Numbered from the stretch's first letter, positions 50,977 to 59,745 are shown. The stretch is 64,000 nucleotides of DNA from Streptomyces cellulosae (GCF_000721105.1 NZ_JOEV01000031.1:62001-126000); one strand, 5' to 3'. Program-made: numbers and translations. The notes: generated by a model not told the origin, from the sequence alone.

Positions 50977-51398
50977 CAGGGGGTGATCGCCAGCTTCAGA
51001 CAGGCGGCGAACACCGCGAGATGCACGCCGCCCCGGAGTGGGGTGGCACGACCCGGCACCAGGGTCGGGGAGTTCACCACCGCGGACAGCGGTGCCAGCA
51101 CCATGTGAGTGGCGCCCGGGCCGAGTTCGAGAGGGCTGGTGAGCCGGCGGATGCCAGGGCGACCGCGGGGACGGTCAGGCCGATGCCGGCCATCGCCGAG
51201 CCGGAGACCGGGTTGAGGCCGGCCCGCACCCCGTCGCGGCGGGCGCAGCTCAGTGCGGCGACGGTGTCGGGCAGCGGCACCAGCAAGGCGGTGATCACTA
51301 CGACGACGGGGGGCAGATCGGCCGCCTCGACCGGGCTCGATGGTCGGTGAGACGCCCTCTGCCAGGCCGGCCACGCCGACCGGGGCCGGCCCGAGTGG
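50977..51398 (-). pseudogene. Decayed C-terminal fragment of a ChaA-type Ca2+/H+ antiporter
   Basis: Reading leftwards, three pieces in shifting frames line up with the C-terminal half of a ChaA/CaxA antiporter: 'GLAEGVSPTIE' (~51366-51336), then 'SPVEAADLPPVVVVITALLVPLPDTVAALSCARRDG' through 'SAMAGIGLTVPAVALAS' in a second frame, then 'GATHMVLAPLSAVVNSPTLVPGRATPLRGGVHLAVFAACLKLAITP' in the first frame again. At least two frameshifts, no N-terminal half, no proper stop. A non-functional remnant in the 50935-51515 gap. Confidence 0.65.
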
Positions 51399-51515
51399 CG
51401 CGATCCGCCAGGCGCTGGTCCGTTTCCGCGAGCAGTTCTTCACATCGCACCGGGAGCGGTGCTCGGCAATGCGCCGCGCACCGCTCCCGGGTGGTTGTTC
51501 GTACGTCCGACGCGA

Positions 51516-52514
51516 TCAGGCCTCGATGCTGTCCTTCGGAGCGCCTTCGTTCTGCGCCTGCGCCGCCTCGGCCGCCTGCTTCTTGGATGCCCTCAGGCTG
51601 GTGATCGTGGTGACGATCAGGACGGAGCAGATCACGCCGAGGGAGACCGGGATGCTGATCTCCGGGACGTGGACCCCGGACTCGTGCAGTGCGTGCAGGA
51701 CCAGCTTGACGCCGATGAAGCCCAGGATGATCGACAGACCGTAGCTGAGGTGGACCAGCTTCCGCAGCAGCCCGCCGATGAGGAAGTACAGCTGCCGCAG
51801 GCCCATCAGGGCGAACGCGTTGGCGGTGAAGACGATGTACGGATCCTGGGTCAGGCCGAAGATCGCGGGAATCGAGTCGAGCGCGAAGAGCACGTCGGTG
51901 GTGCCGATCGCGAGCATCACGACCAGCATCGGGGTCATGACCCGCTTGCCGTTCTCCTGGATCCACAGCTTGGTGCCGTGGTACCGGTCGGCCACACCGA
52001 AGCGCTGCTCCACCGCCTTCAGCAGCTTGTTCTCCTCGAACTCCTCGTCCTCCTCGTCGGCCCGGGCCTCCTGGATGAGCTTCCAGGCGGTCCAGATCAG
52101 GAAGGCGCCGAAGAGATAGAACACCCACGCGAAGCTGGCGAGGATGGCGGCGCCCGCGGCGATGAAGATGGCCCGCAGGACCAGGGCTATGAGGACACCG
52201 ATGAGGAGCACGCGCTGCTGGTACTGCGAGGGCACCGCGAACTTCGCCATGATCAGGACGAAGACGAAGAGGTTGTCGACGCTGAGCGACTTCTCGGTGA
52301 TGAAGCCCGCGAAGAACTCTCCGGACGGCTGTCCGCCGCCGAAGATCAGTAGGCCGAGCCCGAAGAGGCCGGCCAGGGCGATCCAGACGACGGTCCAGAT
52401 CCCCGCTTCCTTGATGGACACGTCGTGCGGCTTGCGGCCGATGAAGAAGTCGACCGCGATGAGGGCGGCAAGGCCCACGATCGTCAGGACCCACAGGGTC
52501 AGGGAAACATTCAC
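51516..52514 (-). CDS. terC: TerC-family integral membrane protein
   Basis: 332 aa, about nine helices. 'ALIAVDFFIGRKPHDVSIKEAGIWTVVWIALAGLFGLGLLI' and 'SLSVDNLFVFVLIMAKFAVP', 'IGTTDVLFALDSIPAIFGLTQDPYIVFTANAFALMGLRQLYFLIGG' are TerC/Alx hallmarks with acidic residues in the membrane. TerC proteins export or handle Mn2+ (and join Ter complexes). Start GTG 52514, four bases after GGAGG. The leader carries a probable yybP-ykoY riboswitch, agreeing with an Mn2+ role. Confidence 0.93.
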   Translation of the reverse strand: MNVSLTLWVLTIVGLAALIAVDFFIGRKPHDVSIKEAGIWTVVWIALAGLFGLGLLIFGGGQPSGEFFAGFITEKSLSVDNLFVFVLIMAKFAVPSQYQQRVLLIGVLIALVLRAIFIAAGAAILASFAWVFYLFGAFLIWTAWKLIQEARADEEDEEFEENKLLKAVEQRFGVADRYHGTKLWIQENGKRVMTPMLVVMLAIGTTDVLFALDSIPAIFGLTQDPYIVFTANAFALMGLRQLYFLIGGLLRKLVHLSYGLSIILGFIGVKLVLHALHESGVHVPEISIPVSLGVICSVLIVTTITSLRASKKQAAEAAQAQNEGAPKDSIEA

Positions 52515-52518
52515 TGCG

Positions 52519-52660
52519 CCTCCGGCAATACGTAACGGCAAGTAACCAGCGTCGTCGCGCTGCCGGAGGTCTCTTCCACCCAGGGTGGGCCGACGCCCCG
52601 GGATCTTCCCAGATCCGTATTGACGGGTACGCCGCAGTCGACAGGGAGTACTCCCCTCCG
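52519..52660 (-). promoter_or_regulatory. yybP-ykoY type Mn2+ riboswitch with anti-Shine-Dalgarno switch
   Basis: mRNA-sense CGGAGG (52660-52655) opens the element, followed by GGGAGTA, and it closes with GAGACCTCCG (P1: CGGAGG with CCTCCG 52569-52564). The same 3' strand CCTCCGGCA (52569-52561) is perfectly complementary to TGCCGGAGG (52527-52519), which holds the terC ribosome site. Ligand-stabilised P1 would free the ribosome site: an ON switch. Aptamer assignment is by pattern. Confidence 0.65.
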
Positions 52661-52740
52661 TGAGAAAAACGGTACCCCAATCACCAAGGAAAGGTAAAGC
52701 GATTGGCAAAAGAAAGGTCAAAATTCCTGATCAGGCGGCT

Positions 52741-54852
52741 TTACGTGTGCTTGGTGCGGGCCCTCGCGACGTCGGCAAGCACCTGTTGGAGCACCTGACT
52801 TCCGGGCGGGACGAGGGCGGGTTCGTACGTCCAGGCGTGCCCCACCCAGGGGTCGGCGAGGTGGTCGTCCGGCACCGGAGTGAGGCGCAGCAGGGAGCGC
52901 CACAGCGGATCCAGCAACGGACCGTAAGCGGTGGCCTCCTCCCGGTCCGCGACCATCATCAGGTGGACGCCGACAGCGGGACCCTCGTCGGCGAGGTAGC
53001 GCAACTGGTTCACGGCACGGTCGTCGAAGCCGTGCGGGAAGTCGTTGACGATCAGCAGTTGCTCGGCGGTGTCGAGGTCGGGCGGGAGCGAGTCGGCGAC
53101 GCCGCCGCGTATCGCCATCTGCACCAGGTCGACGCGCTGGGTCAGCCGGGTCAGGGTGTCCGCGACGCCCGCCGCTCCGATCGCGGGCGGCGCCGCGAGG
53201 ACACCGGCCTGCATCAGCGGAACGAGTGCCTGCGCACCGGCACCCGCGGGGTCGATGACGTGTACGGCGAACTCACCCGTGGGGTGGACCGCGAGCAGCC
53301 GCGCCGCGTGCGCCACCGCGGTCTCCATCGCGAGGCGCCGCAGGTCGCTGGCGTCGGTGAACGAGCCGTCGAGCGATCCGGCGGCTCCGCTGTCGATCCA
53401 CAGCCCCCGTTCGAGCGGCAGCCGGACCAGCATCGGTATGCGCAGATCGGCGGCCTCGGGGAGATGGAGGTCGCCGACGCGCAGCGCCATGGGGATCTCC
53501 ATCGGCACGCGATAGGCCTGCCACACGGGGTTGTCCCAGCGCGCGTAGGCGGGCGGCAGTGCGGGTTCGACGACCTCGGCCTCGGCTGCGAGTTGGGCGA
53601 GGTCCCGGTCAAGGGCCGCCCTGGCCTGGTCGACGAGCTGGGCCTGCCTGGCACGTGCGGCCTCCCGCGCGGCGTCGCCCTGCCCGCCGATCCGGCTGCG
53701 CGGGTCGGACAGGACCTGGTCGAGTTCCTTCTCCATGCGCGCGTCGGCGAAGTCGACCGCACTGCGGTAGGCGGCCATGGCCCGGGCCAGGTCCTCGAAC
53801 ATGCCCCACACCTGGTTGTAGAGCCGCTCCTCCAGCGACCAGCCGGTCGCGTCGCCCGCGACTGGCGTCGCGGACTGCCCGGGTTGAGCCGCGGGCGCGG
53901 CAGGCGGGGGTGGCGGCGGGGCAGCGTTCTGCCGACGCGGGTGGCTGTAGTCGATCGGGCCACCGGAGGCGGTGGGGCCGGAGGGCTGGGTGACAGAGGA
54001 AGAGTCGTGTGCCCGGGGGACGGCTGAGGGGTCGTCGGTGGCGGGGTGCACGTCGTACGGGGAGGCGGGCTGTGGCGACGCACCGGACACCGGTGTTCCC
54101 TGAGGGGCGTAGGGAGAGGTGGGTTGCTGCGGTGCGCCGGGGTCCGGGGCGGCGTACGGCGACATCGGCTGTGGTGGTACGGGACCGGGGGTGCCCTGGG
54201 ATGCCGGGCCGCCCTGGTCGGCGCCGGGTGCCGATGCGGTCGTCCGCCGGGAGCTGTCGGCGTCCGCCGGGCGCGGCAGGGCCTGGACCGAGCGGGCCAG
54301 GCCCTGGGCGATCGCTTCGTTGATGCCGCTCGCGAGGGGGTGGGCCTGGGCCAGACCCTGGTCGGTGAGGAGTTCGGCAAGGCCGCCCGCGTATCCCTGG
54401 CCGACCGCCCGCACCTTCCAGGCGCCCTGCCGGCGGTAGAGCTCCAGGGCGACGACGGCCGACTCGGCGTCCAGACCCATGATCGTGTAGCTGGCGATCT
54501 CGGTGCCGTCCAGGCCGGTCACCGCGACGAACGGGGCGGCGACGGCGCCGAAGCGGACGGGGCCCCCGATGCCCGGTGCGGGCAGGGCGAGCAGCACGCT
54601 GACCCGCTGCACGGCCTCGGACATGGCGCCGAGATCGACGGCGAGGCGATGGTCGGCGGCCGCCTGCCGGGAGACCTCCAGCCCCGGCAGGGTGGGGGCT
54701 CCCGGATGGGCTACCCACTCCACGCCGGGCACCTTGCCGCGCTCGTCGCCGAGGGTGGCTGCCGCCACGACCGGCGTACCGGCCGAGACCCGGATCTCCA
54801 GACGGACCTGGGAGAGCGGGTGGTTCTGCCCCCGCACCAGCTCGGCCGTCAT
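52741..54852 (-). CDS. TerD-domain protein fused to an FtsK-like ATPase-fold domain
   Basis: 703 aa. N-terminal TerD domain (~1-190: 'AELVRGQNHPLSQVRLEIRVSAGTP', 'GLDGTEIASYTIMGLDAESAVVALELYRRQGAWKVRAVGQGYAGGL'), Pro/Ser/Gln-rich linker (~195-330), helical segment (~335-430), then a C-terminal FtsK/HerA-like domain ('LPLERGLWIDSGAAGSLDGS', 'EQLLIVNDFPHGFDDRAVNQLRYLADEGPAVGVHLMMVADR'). The normal Walker A Gly-Lys-Ser/Thr is absent, so ATP hydrolysis is doubtful. Such fusions belong to Ter-type stress systems. Follows a TerD gene, precedes terC. Confidence 0.85.
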   Translation of the reverse strand: MTAELVRGQNHPLSQVRLEIRVSAGTPVVAAATLGDERGKVPGVEWVAHPGAPTLPGLEVSRQAAADHRLAVDLGAMSEAVQRVSVLLALPAPGIGGPVRFGAVAAPFVAVTGLDGTEIASYTIMGLDAESAVVALELYRRQGAWKVRAVGQGYAGGLAELLTDQGLAQAHPLASGINEAIAQGLARSVQALPRPADADSSRRTTASAPGADQGGPASQGTPGPVPPQPMSPYAAPDPGAPQQPTSPYAPQGTPVSGASPQPASPYDVHPATDDPSAVPRAHDSSSVTQPSGPTASGGPIDYSHPRRQNAAPPPPPPAAPAAQPGQSATPVAGDATGWSLEERLYNQVWGMFEDLARAMAAYRSAVDFADARMEKELDQVLSDPRSRIGGQGDAAREAARARQAQLVDQARAALDRDLAQLAAEAEVVEPALPPAYARWDNPVWQAYRVPMEIPMALRVGDLHLPEAADLRIPMLVRLPLERGLWIDSGAAGSLDGSFTDASDLRRLAMETAVAHAARLLAVHPTGEFAVHVIDPAGAGAQALVPLMQAGVLAAPPAIGAAGVADTLTRLTQRVDLVQMAIRGGVADSLPPDLDTAEQLLIVNDFPHGFDDRAVNQLRYLADEGPAVGVHLMMVADREEATAYGPLLDPLWRSLLRLTPVPDDHLADPWVGHAWTYEPALVPPGSQVLQQVLADVARARTKHT

Positions 54853-54907
54853 CGCCTTCGTCCCCCCCCTGTGTGTCCGCTGTGTCGTGTCAGGCGCCGC
54901 CCGCGGG

Positions 54908-55519
54908 CTACAGGTGCGGCAGGATCGCCGGCATCAGGTCCTGGAAGGTGCGGCCGTTGGCCGGGGTGCCGAGGGCCGTCATCGTCCAGCCCGAGCCCGT
55001 GCGGTGCACCTTGGCCATGATCTGGGCCGTGTACGCGCCACCGCCCGCGAGCGTGTACCGGGCCAGTTCCTGGCCGTTGGTCTCGTCGACCAGACGGCAG
55101 AACGCGTTCTGCACTTCCTGGAAGGTCTGGCCCGTGAACGAGTTCACGGTGAAGACGATCTGGTCGATGTGGACCGGCACCCGCGACAGGTCGACGAGGA
55201 TCGACTCGTCGTCGCCGCCCTGCCCGACACCGCCGACGAGGTTGTCGCCGGTGTGCCGCACCGAGCCGTCGTCGCTCACCAGATGGCGGAAGAACACGAC
55301 GTCGAGCGGCTGCTTGTCCGCGAACAGGACCGCTGAGGCGTCCAGGTCGATCTCCCGGGTGCGGGAGCCGAAGAGGCCGCGCCGGGGAGCCGCCTGCCAG
55401 CCGAGCCCCATGCGCACCGCGGTGAGGCTGCCCCCGTCGTTCTTCTGCAGGCTGATGGCCTGACCCTTGGTCAGATTCACGCCGCCGCCGGGCGCGCCGC
55501 CCTTGGATACGTCCACCAC
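54908..55519 (-). CDS. TerD-family calcium-binding stress protein
   Basis: 203 aa from GTG 55519 (GTG 55516 is next to it; AGGGGA site seven bases upstream). Single TerD domain: 'GVNLTKGQAISLQKNDGG', the Ca2+-site segments 'DLDASAVLF' and 'GDDESILVDLSRVPVHIDQIVFTVNSF', and 'YTLAGGGAYTAQIMAKVHRTGSGW'. TerD proteins bind Ca2+ and affect tellurite, oxidative and damage stress and Streptomyces development. Promoter at 55575-55597 is of the PafBC type, so the Ter module is likely damage-inducible. Confidence 0.93.
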   Translation of the reverse strand: MVDVSKGGAPGGGVNLTKGQAISLQKNDGGSLTAVRMGLGWQAAPRRGLFGSRTREIDLDASAVLFADKQPLDVVFFRHLVSDDGSVRHTGDNLVGGVGQGGDDESILVDLSRVPVHIDQIVFTVNSFTGQTFQEVQNAFCRLVDETNGQELARYTLAGGGAYTAQIMAKVHRTGSGWTMTALGTPANGRTFQDLMPAILPHL

Positions 55520-55574
55520 GCGCTGGTCCCCTCTCGTGTTTCCCCTGTTGCCGCGGGATCCGCGGATGCCCAGA

Positions 55575-55597
55575 ACCCTACGCAGGGCCACTGACAG
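55575..55597 (-). promoter_or_regulatory. PafBC-type damage promoter of the Ter module
   Basis: Minus strand: CTGTCAGTGGC, six bases, TAGGGT. Only the first base deviates from the consensus. Leader of about 49 bases to GTG 55519. Confidence 0.82.
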
Positions 55598-55641
55598 TGA
55601 CGCACCCTGTTCGCGCTTTGTGTCGGTCTTGCAACACAGCC

Positions 55642-55674
55642 CGTACGCACAGCTGACGCGTACGCACAGCTGAC
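55642..55674. repeat. 16-base tandem direct repeat
   Basis: CGTACGCACAGCTGAC at 55642-55657 and 55659-55674 (17-base period), in the gap between the uvrB stop and the Ter-module promoter. Confidence 0.85.
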
Positions 55675-55693
55675 ACGGCTCTCCGCGGAACGG

Positions 55694-57832
55694 TCAGGCC
55701 AGTCCGGCCTCCTTCATCTGGCGCAGCTCCTTCTTCATCTCGGAGACCTCGTCGCGCAGTCGGGCCGCGATCTCGAACTGGAGGTCCGCGGCCGCGGCGC
55801 GCATGCGCTCGGTCATCTCCTCGATCTGCTCGGCGAGTTCGGCCGCGGGACGGTCGGTCGGGACCGTGGCCGTGGTCTTGCCCCTGCCTGCCTTCGCGCC
55901 CTTGGCCGCCTTGTTGCCGAGGGCGGGCACGGGGGCCTTGGCGCCCTTGCCGTCCTTCAGCTTGCGGTAGCCGGAGCCGAGCAGCTGCTCCGTGTCGATG
56001 TCCTCGCGGGCGATCTGCGCCACGATGTCGTTGATCTTCTTGCGGAGCGGCTGGGGGTCGAGGCCCCGCTCCGTGTTGTACGCGACCTGCTTCTCCCGGC
56101 GACGGTTGGTCTCCTCGATGGCCTTCTCCATCGCCGGGGTGATCTTGTCGGCGTACATGTGGACCTGACCGGAGACATTGCGCGCCGCGCGTCCGATGGT
56201 CTGGATGAGAGAGGTGCCGGAGCGCAGGAAGCCCTCCTTGTCGGCGTCGAGGATCGCCACCAGGGAGACCTCGGGCAGGTCGAGGCCCTCCCGGAGGAGG
56301 TTGATGCCGACGAGGACATCGAACTCGCCGGAGCGCAGCTCGCGCAGCAGTTCCACACGGCGCAGGGTGTCCACGTCGCTGTGCAGATAGCGCACCTGGA
56401 TGCCGAGTTCCAGGAAGTAGTCGGTGAGGTCCTCGGCCATCTTCTTGGTGAGCGTGGTGACCAGGACCCGCTCGTCCTTCTCGGTCCGCTTGCGGATCTC
56501 GTGCACCAGGTCGTCGATCTGGCCCTCGGTGGGCTTGACGACGACCTCCGGGTCGATGAGGCCGGTCGGGCGGATGATCTGCTCGACGACGCCGTCGCCG
56601 CGGGAGAGCTCGTACTTGCCGGGGGTGGCCGACAGGTAGACGGTCTGCCCGATGCGCTCCTGGAACTCCTCCCACTTCAGGGGCCGGTTGTCCAGGGCGG
56701 AGGGAAGGCGGAAGCCGTGGTCGACGAGGGTGCGCTTGCGGGAGGCGTCGCCCTCGTACATCGCGCCGATCTGCGGGACGGTGACATGGGACTCGTCGAT
56801 GACGAGCAGGAAGTCGTCCGGGAAGTAGTCCAGCAGGGTGTTCGGCGGGGAGCCGGGCAGGCGGCCGTCGAAGTGCATCGAGTAGTTCTCCACGCCGGAG
56901 CAGGAGCCGATCTGGCGGAGCATCTCGATGTCGTACGTCGTACGCATCCGCAGGCGTTGGGCCTCCAGGAGCTTGCCCTGCTTCTCCAGCTCGGCGAGGC
57001 GCTCCCCCAGCTCCTTCTCGATGTCGTTGACGGCCCGTTCCATCCGCTCGGGGCCCGCGACGTAGTGGGAGGCCGGGAAGATGTACAGCTGCTGGTCGTC
57101 GCTGATGATCTCGCCGGTGACCGGGTGGAGGGTGGACAGCGCCTCGATCTCGTCGCCGAACATCTCGATGCGGACGGCGAGCTCCTCGTAGACCGGGAAG
57201 ATCTCGATGGTGTCGCCGCGGACCCGGAAGGTGCCGCGGGTGAAAGCGAGGTCGTTGCGGGTGTACTGGATGTCGACGAAGCGGCGCAGCAGCTGGTCCC
57301 GGTCGAGTTCGTCACCGACCCTGAGGGGGACCATCCGGTCCACGTACTCCTGCGGCGTACCGAGGCCGTAGATGCAGGAGACCGAGGCGACCACGACGAC
57401 GTCACGACGGGTGAGCAGCGAGTTGGTCGCGGAGTGGCGCAGCCGCTCGACCTCCTCGTTGATCGACGAGTCCTTCTCGATGTAGGTGTCCGACTGCGGG
57501 ACGTAGGCCTCGGGCTGGTAGTAGTCGTAGTACGAGACGAAGTACTCGACCGCGTTGTTCGGCAGCAGCTCGCGGAACTCGTTCGCCAGCTGGGCCGCCA
57601 GCGTCTTGTTCGGCGCCATCACCAGGGTGGGGCGTTGGAGCTTCTCGATCATCCACGCGGTGGTGGCGGACTTGCCGGTGCCGGTCGCGCCGAGCAGTAC
57701 GACGTCCTTCTCACCGGCCTCGATGCGCCGGGCCAGGTCGGCGATGGCCGCCGGCTGGTCGCCGCTGGGCTGGTAGGAACTGACGACCTCGAAAGGCGCC
57801 ACCGTACGTTCGATGTGGGAAACGGGCCGCAT
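55694..57832 (-). CDS. uvrB: UvrB, excinuclease ABC subunit B
   Basis: 712 aa. Helicase motif I '[15 protein letters not shown]', the beta-hairpin '[25 protein letters not shown]', motif II '[10 protein letters not shown]', motif VI 'TIGRAARN' and the C-terminal UVR/coiled-coil '[32 protein letters not shown]'. A Lys/Ala/Gly-rich spacer (~residues 620-655) precedes the UVR motif. ATG 57832 is chosen because the damage promoter's -10 ends seven bases upstream; GTG 57841 would lie beyond it. Loads UvrC after UvrA recognition. Confidence 0.97.
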   Translation of the reverse strand: MRPVSHIERTVAPFEVVSSYQPSGDQPAAIADLARRIEAGEKDVVLLGATGTGKSATTAWMIEKLQRPTLVMAPNKTLAAQLANEFRELLPNNAVEYFVSYYDYYQPEAYVPQSDTYIEKDSSINEEVERLRHSATNSLLTRRDVVVVASVSCIYGLGTPQEYVDRMVPLRVGDELDRDQLLRRFVDIQYTRNDLAFTRGTFRVRGDTIEIFPVYEELAVRIEMFGDEIEALSTLHPVTGEIISDDQQLYIFPASHYVAGPERMERAVNDIEKELGERLAELEKQGKLLEAQRLRMRTTYDIEMLRQIGSCSGVENYSMHFDGRLPGSPPNTLLDYFPDDFLLVIDESHVTVPQIGAMYEGDASRKRTLVDHGFRLPSALDNRPLKWEEFQERIGQTVYLSATPGKYELSRGDGVVEQIIRPTGLIDPEVVVKPTEGQIDDLVHEIRKRTEKDERVLVTTLTKKMAEDLTDYFLELGIQVRYLHSDVDTLRRVELLRELRSGEFDVLVGINLLREGLDLPEVSLVAILDADKEGFLRSGTSLIQTIGRAARNVSGQVHMYADKITPAMEKAIEETNRRREKQVAYNTERGLDPQPLRKKINDIVAQIAREDIDTEQLLGSGYRKLKDGKGAKAPVPALGNKAAKGAKAGRGKTTATVPTDRPAAELAEQIEEMTERMRAAAADLQFEIAARLRDEVSEMKKELRQMKEAGLA

Positions 57833-57839
57833 GTCATCC

Positions 57840-57862
57840 ACCGTACGACTCCCCACTGACAA
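57840..57862 (-). promoter_or_regulatory. PafBC-type damage promoter of uvrB
   Basis: Minus strand: TTGTCAGTGGG, six bases, TACGGT, then seven bases to ATG 57832 (leaderless layout). Confidence 0.85.
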
Positions 57863-58222
57863 CGCGGCCCGATCAGCGGTTTCGGGGAGAGGCGGGGTCT
57901 CCGGGGTGGCTCGGGGCCGGGGGGATCGGCTCGGACGGGCGAGACGGTTCTGGGGCAGGGCGCATGCCGGAGCAAGGCGCGTCCAGGGCGGGGCGAGTCG
58001 AGCCCGGAACGGGCCGTACCGGTGCAAGGCAGGCAGGAGCGACGCCGGGCAGCTGGCGGTAGGGGCGGGGACGGCCGCAGGTCGTGAACCGTGAGCCGCA
58101 AGCCGCAAGCCGCAAGCCGCAAGGGAGGATCGCAAGGCTTGCGGGGCGCGGCGCTCAGGGCGCGGGGCGGGCTTCCGAGGCGGGCAGGCCTCCTGCGGCT
58201 TCGGGAAAGCCGCGGGGGGCTG
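57863..58222. other. uvrB upstream region
   Basis: 360 bases without a convincing gene; open frames here are low-complexity Arg/Gly/Ala. Contains the heptamer array at 58094 and a CGCAAG-G-CTTGCG palindrome at 58131-58143. Confidence 0.5.
58094..58123. repeat. Heptamer tandem repeat AGCCGCA x4
   Basis: Four perfect copies (58094-58121) plus AG, in non-coding DNA upstream of uvrB. Seven-base period is not codon-compatible, supporting non-coding status. Confidence 0.9.
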
Positions 58223-59089
58223 TCAGTGGTTTTGGGGGGTGTGGGAGCTGTGCTCTGCGTGGCGGCGGGTACGGAGGGCGGGGCGGCGGGAGGTGGCGTG
58301 GGAGACGAGTTCACGCGCGGGGACGCCCGGCTTGTGCTCTGCGGGGGTCCAGGCGGGCTTACCCATGACCATCAGCGGGTCGAACAGCACGACGACGCCC
58401 GCGAGCAGCAGGAAGGCGAGCGGGCCGATCATCATGGGCGCCAGCAGGGAGGCCGGGGAGTCCCCGGAGGACGGGGACGCCGTGCCGTGGAGATGGACGC
58501 GGAGGGCGGCCATGCCTGTGTAGTGCATACCGGTGACGGCGAGCCCCATGATCAGGCTTGCGCCCACACTCCACCTGAACCCCCTGACCTGCCCGGCGGC
58601 CCACAACGCGGCGGTGGCGGCGGCGACGGCTATGACGACCGAGCCGGCCACGGTGGCCGTGTTGTACTCCAGCTTGCCGTTGAAGCGCATGCCGGCCATG
58701 CCCAGGTAGTGCATGGTGGCGATCCCCAGGCCGGTGATGGCGCCTCCCGTCATCAGAGCCGTGCCGCGCGACCCCTTGTAACCGACGATGAAGATGCCGA
58801 TGCCCACCATGACGATGGCGACGCCCAGGCTGGCAAAGGTGATGGCCTTGTCGTAGTGGATCGGCGCCTGTTTGACCTTGAAGCCCATCATCGCGATGAA
58901 GTGCATGGTCCATATGCCGGAGCCAATCGCGGCCGAGCCCAGGGCGAGCCACCCGGGTCGCCAGGAGTCGCCGACGAGCATGGACCGAGTGGTGCAGCGC
59001 AGCCCCAGTGCGCCGCCCAGGCAGGCCATGAGGTAGGCCACCACCGGTGTGACGAGTCCGTAGCTGAATCCGTCGACCGTGCCTTGCAT
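58223..59089 (-). CDS. MHYT-domain membrane protein
   Basis: 288 aa, seven membrane helices. MHYT-type motifs at helix ends: 'WTMHFIAMMGF', 'ATMHYLGMAGM' and 'TGMHYTGMAAL', proposed to bind a metal (Cu) and sense O2, CO or NO. No GGDEF/EAL or other output domain follows; the C-terminal ~45 residues are a charged His/Arg tail. Stand-alone MHYT proteins are common in Streptomyces, function unknown. ATG 59089. Confidence 0.9.
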   Translation of the reverse strand: MQGTVDGFSYGLVTPVVAYLMACLGGALGLRCTTRSMLVGDSWRPGWLALGSAAIGSGIWTMHFIAMMGFKVKQAPIHYDKAITFASLGVAIVMVGIGIFIVGYKGSRGTALMTGGAITGLGIATMHYLGMAGMRFNGKLEYNTATVAGSVVIAVAAATAALWAAGQVRGFRWSVGASLIMGLAVTGMHYTGMAALRVHLHGTASPSSGDSPASLLAPMMIGPLAFLLLAGVVVLFDPLMVMGKPAWTPAEHKPGVPARELVSHATSRRPALRTRRHAEHSSHTPQNH

Positions 59090-59363
59090 GCGCGGCTGCC
59101 CTTCCGCCTACTTACATCCCGGTATTTCCCGAAGTGCACCCCTTCCCAGAACCGCTCGAGCGGTCAGGGCTGAGGCAGAGAGTATGACCCCCACCGGAAT
59201 GGTCGAACGATTCTCCGGCAAAGAAACACGTCCTTGCCCCAGTTGTGCTGTATCGGTGAGCGGCCATGGCGCAACGCCGTTCAAGTTGTGGTCATTCCGC
59301 ACTCCTCCGCCGTTGACCCTCTGCTGTCAGAGCTGAGCTCTCTGTGAGAGCTCGACGCGCGGA
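59090..59363. other. Intergenic region upstream of the MHYT gene
   Basis: 274 bases. I see no gene, clear promoter or terminator; possible decayed sequence continuous with the GDPD remnant. Confidence 0.4.
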
Positions 59364-59672
59364 GTGCGCATGTACGCGCGCGCAGTTGCCGCCACATGGT
59401 TCGGTCCCGCCCACGCGGGCGCGCGCGTGCCGACGCTCCGGCAGCCCCTGCACCGCGGCGAGCTGCACCACCAGAAGCTGCTCCTGGAGATCAAGAACCC
59501 GGAACTGTATCCGGCCATCGAGAAGCAGACACTGAAGTCCCTGAGCAACGAAGGGGTGCGGGCCGTCGACACCTCGGTGACCGACTGATCTGAACTCCGG
59601 CTCCGGCTCCGGCGTCGACGGCATCATCACCGACAGCCCGACGTGGTGCGCGACGCGCTTCCGGCAGTCTGA
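59364..59672 (+). pseudogene. Remnant of a glycerophosphodiester phosphodiesterase
   Basis: The frame at 59364-59588 contains 'RVPTLRQPLHRGELHHQKLLLEIKNPELYPAIEKQTLKSLSNEG', matching the central metal-ligand block of GDPD enzymes ('LLLEIKNPELYPGIE'). After a premature TGA, 'GVDGIITDSP' then (one base shifted) 'DVVRDALPAV' and TGA 59672 match the family C-terminus. N-terminal half and ~70 residues between are missing. Clearly non-functional. Confidence 0.7.
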
Positions 59673-59715
59673 GCCCCGTCGGGAGGCGGGGGCCGCGTTC
59701 GTCACTCTCCGGGCG

Positions 59716-59738
59716 TTGTCAGTGGTGGGTTCTACGGT
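59716..59738 (+). promoter_or_regulatory. PafBC-type damage promoter of ogt
   Basis: TTGTCAGTGGT, six bases, TACGGT, then seven bases to ATG 59746. Same leaderless layout as uvrB and uvrC. Confidence 0.85.
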
Positions 59739-59745
59739 GGGTCAC

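Noticed and set aside
57873..58220. Small Arg/Pro/Ala-rich open frames upstream of uvrB
   Set aside because: No ribosome sites or conserved motifs, and a heptamer repeat runs through all frames.
58220..58242. CTGTCAGTGGT resembling a PafBC-type -35 on the plus strand
   Set aside because: No TAnnnT follows at the right distance; the bases include the stop codon of the MHYT gene on the other strand and no plus-strand gene starts downstream.
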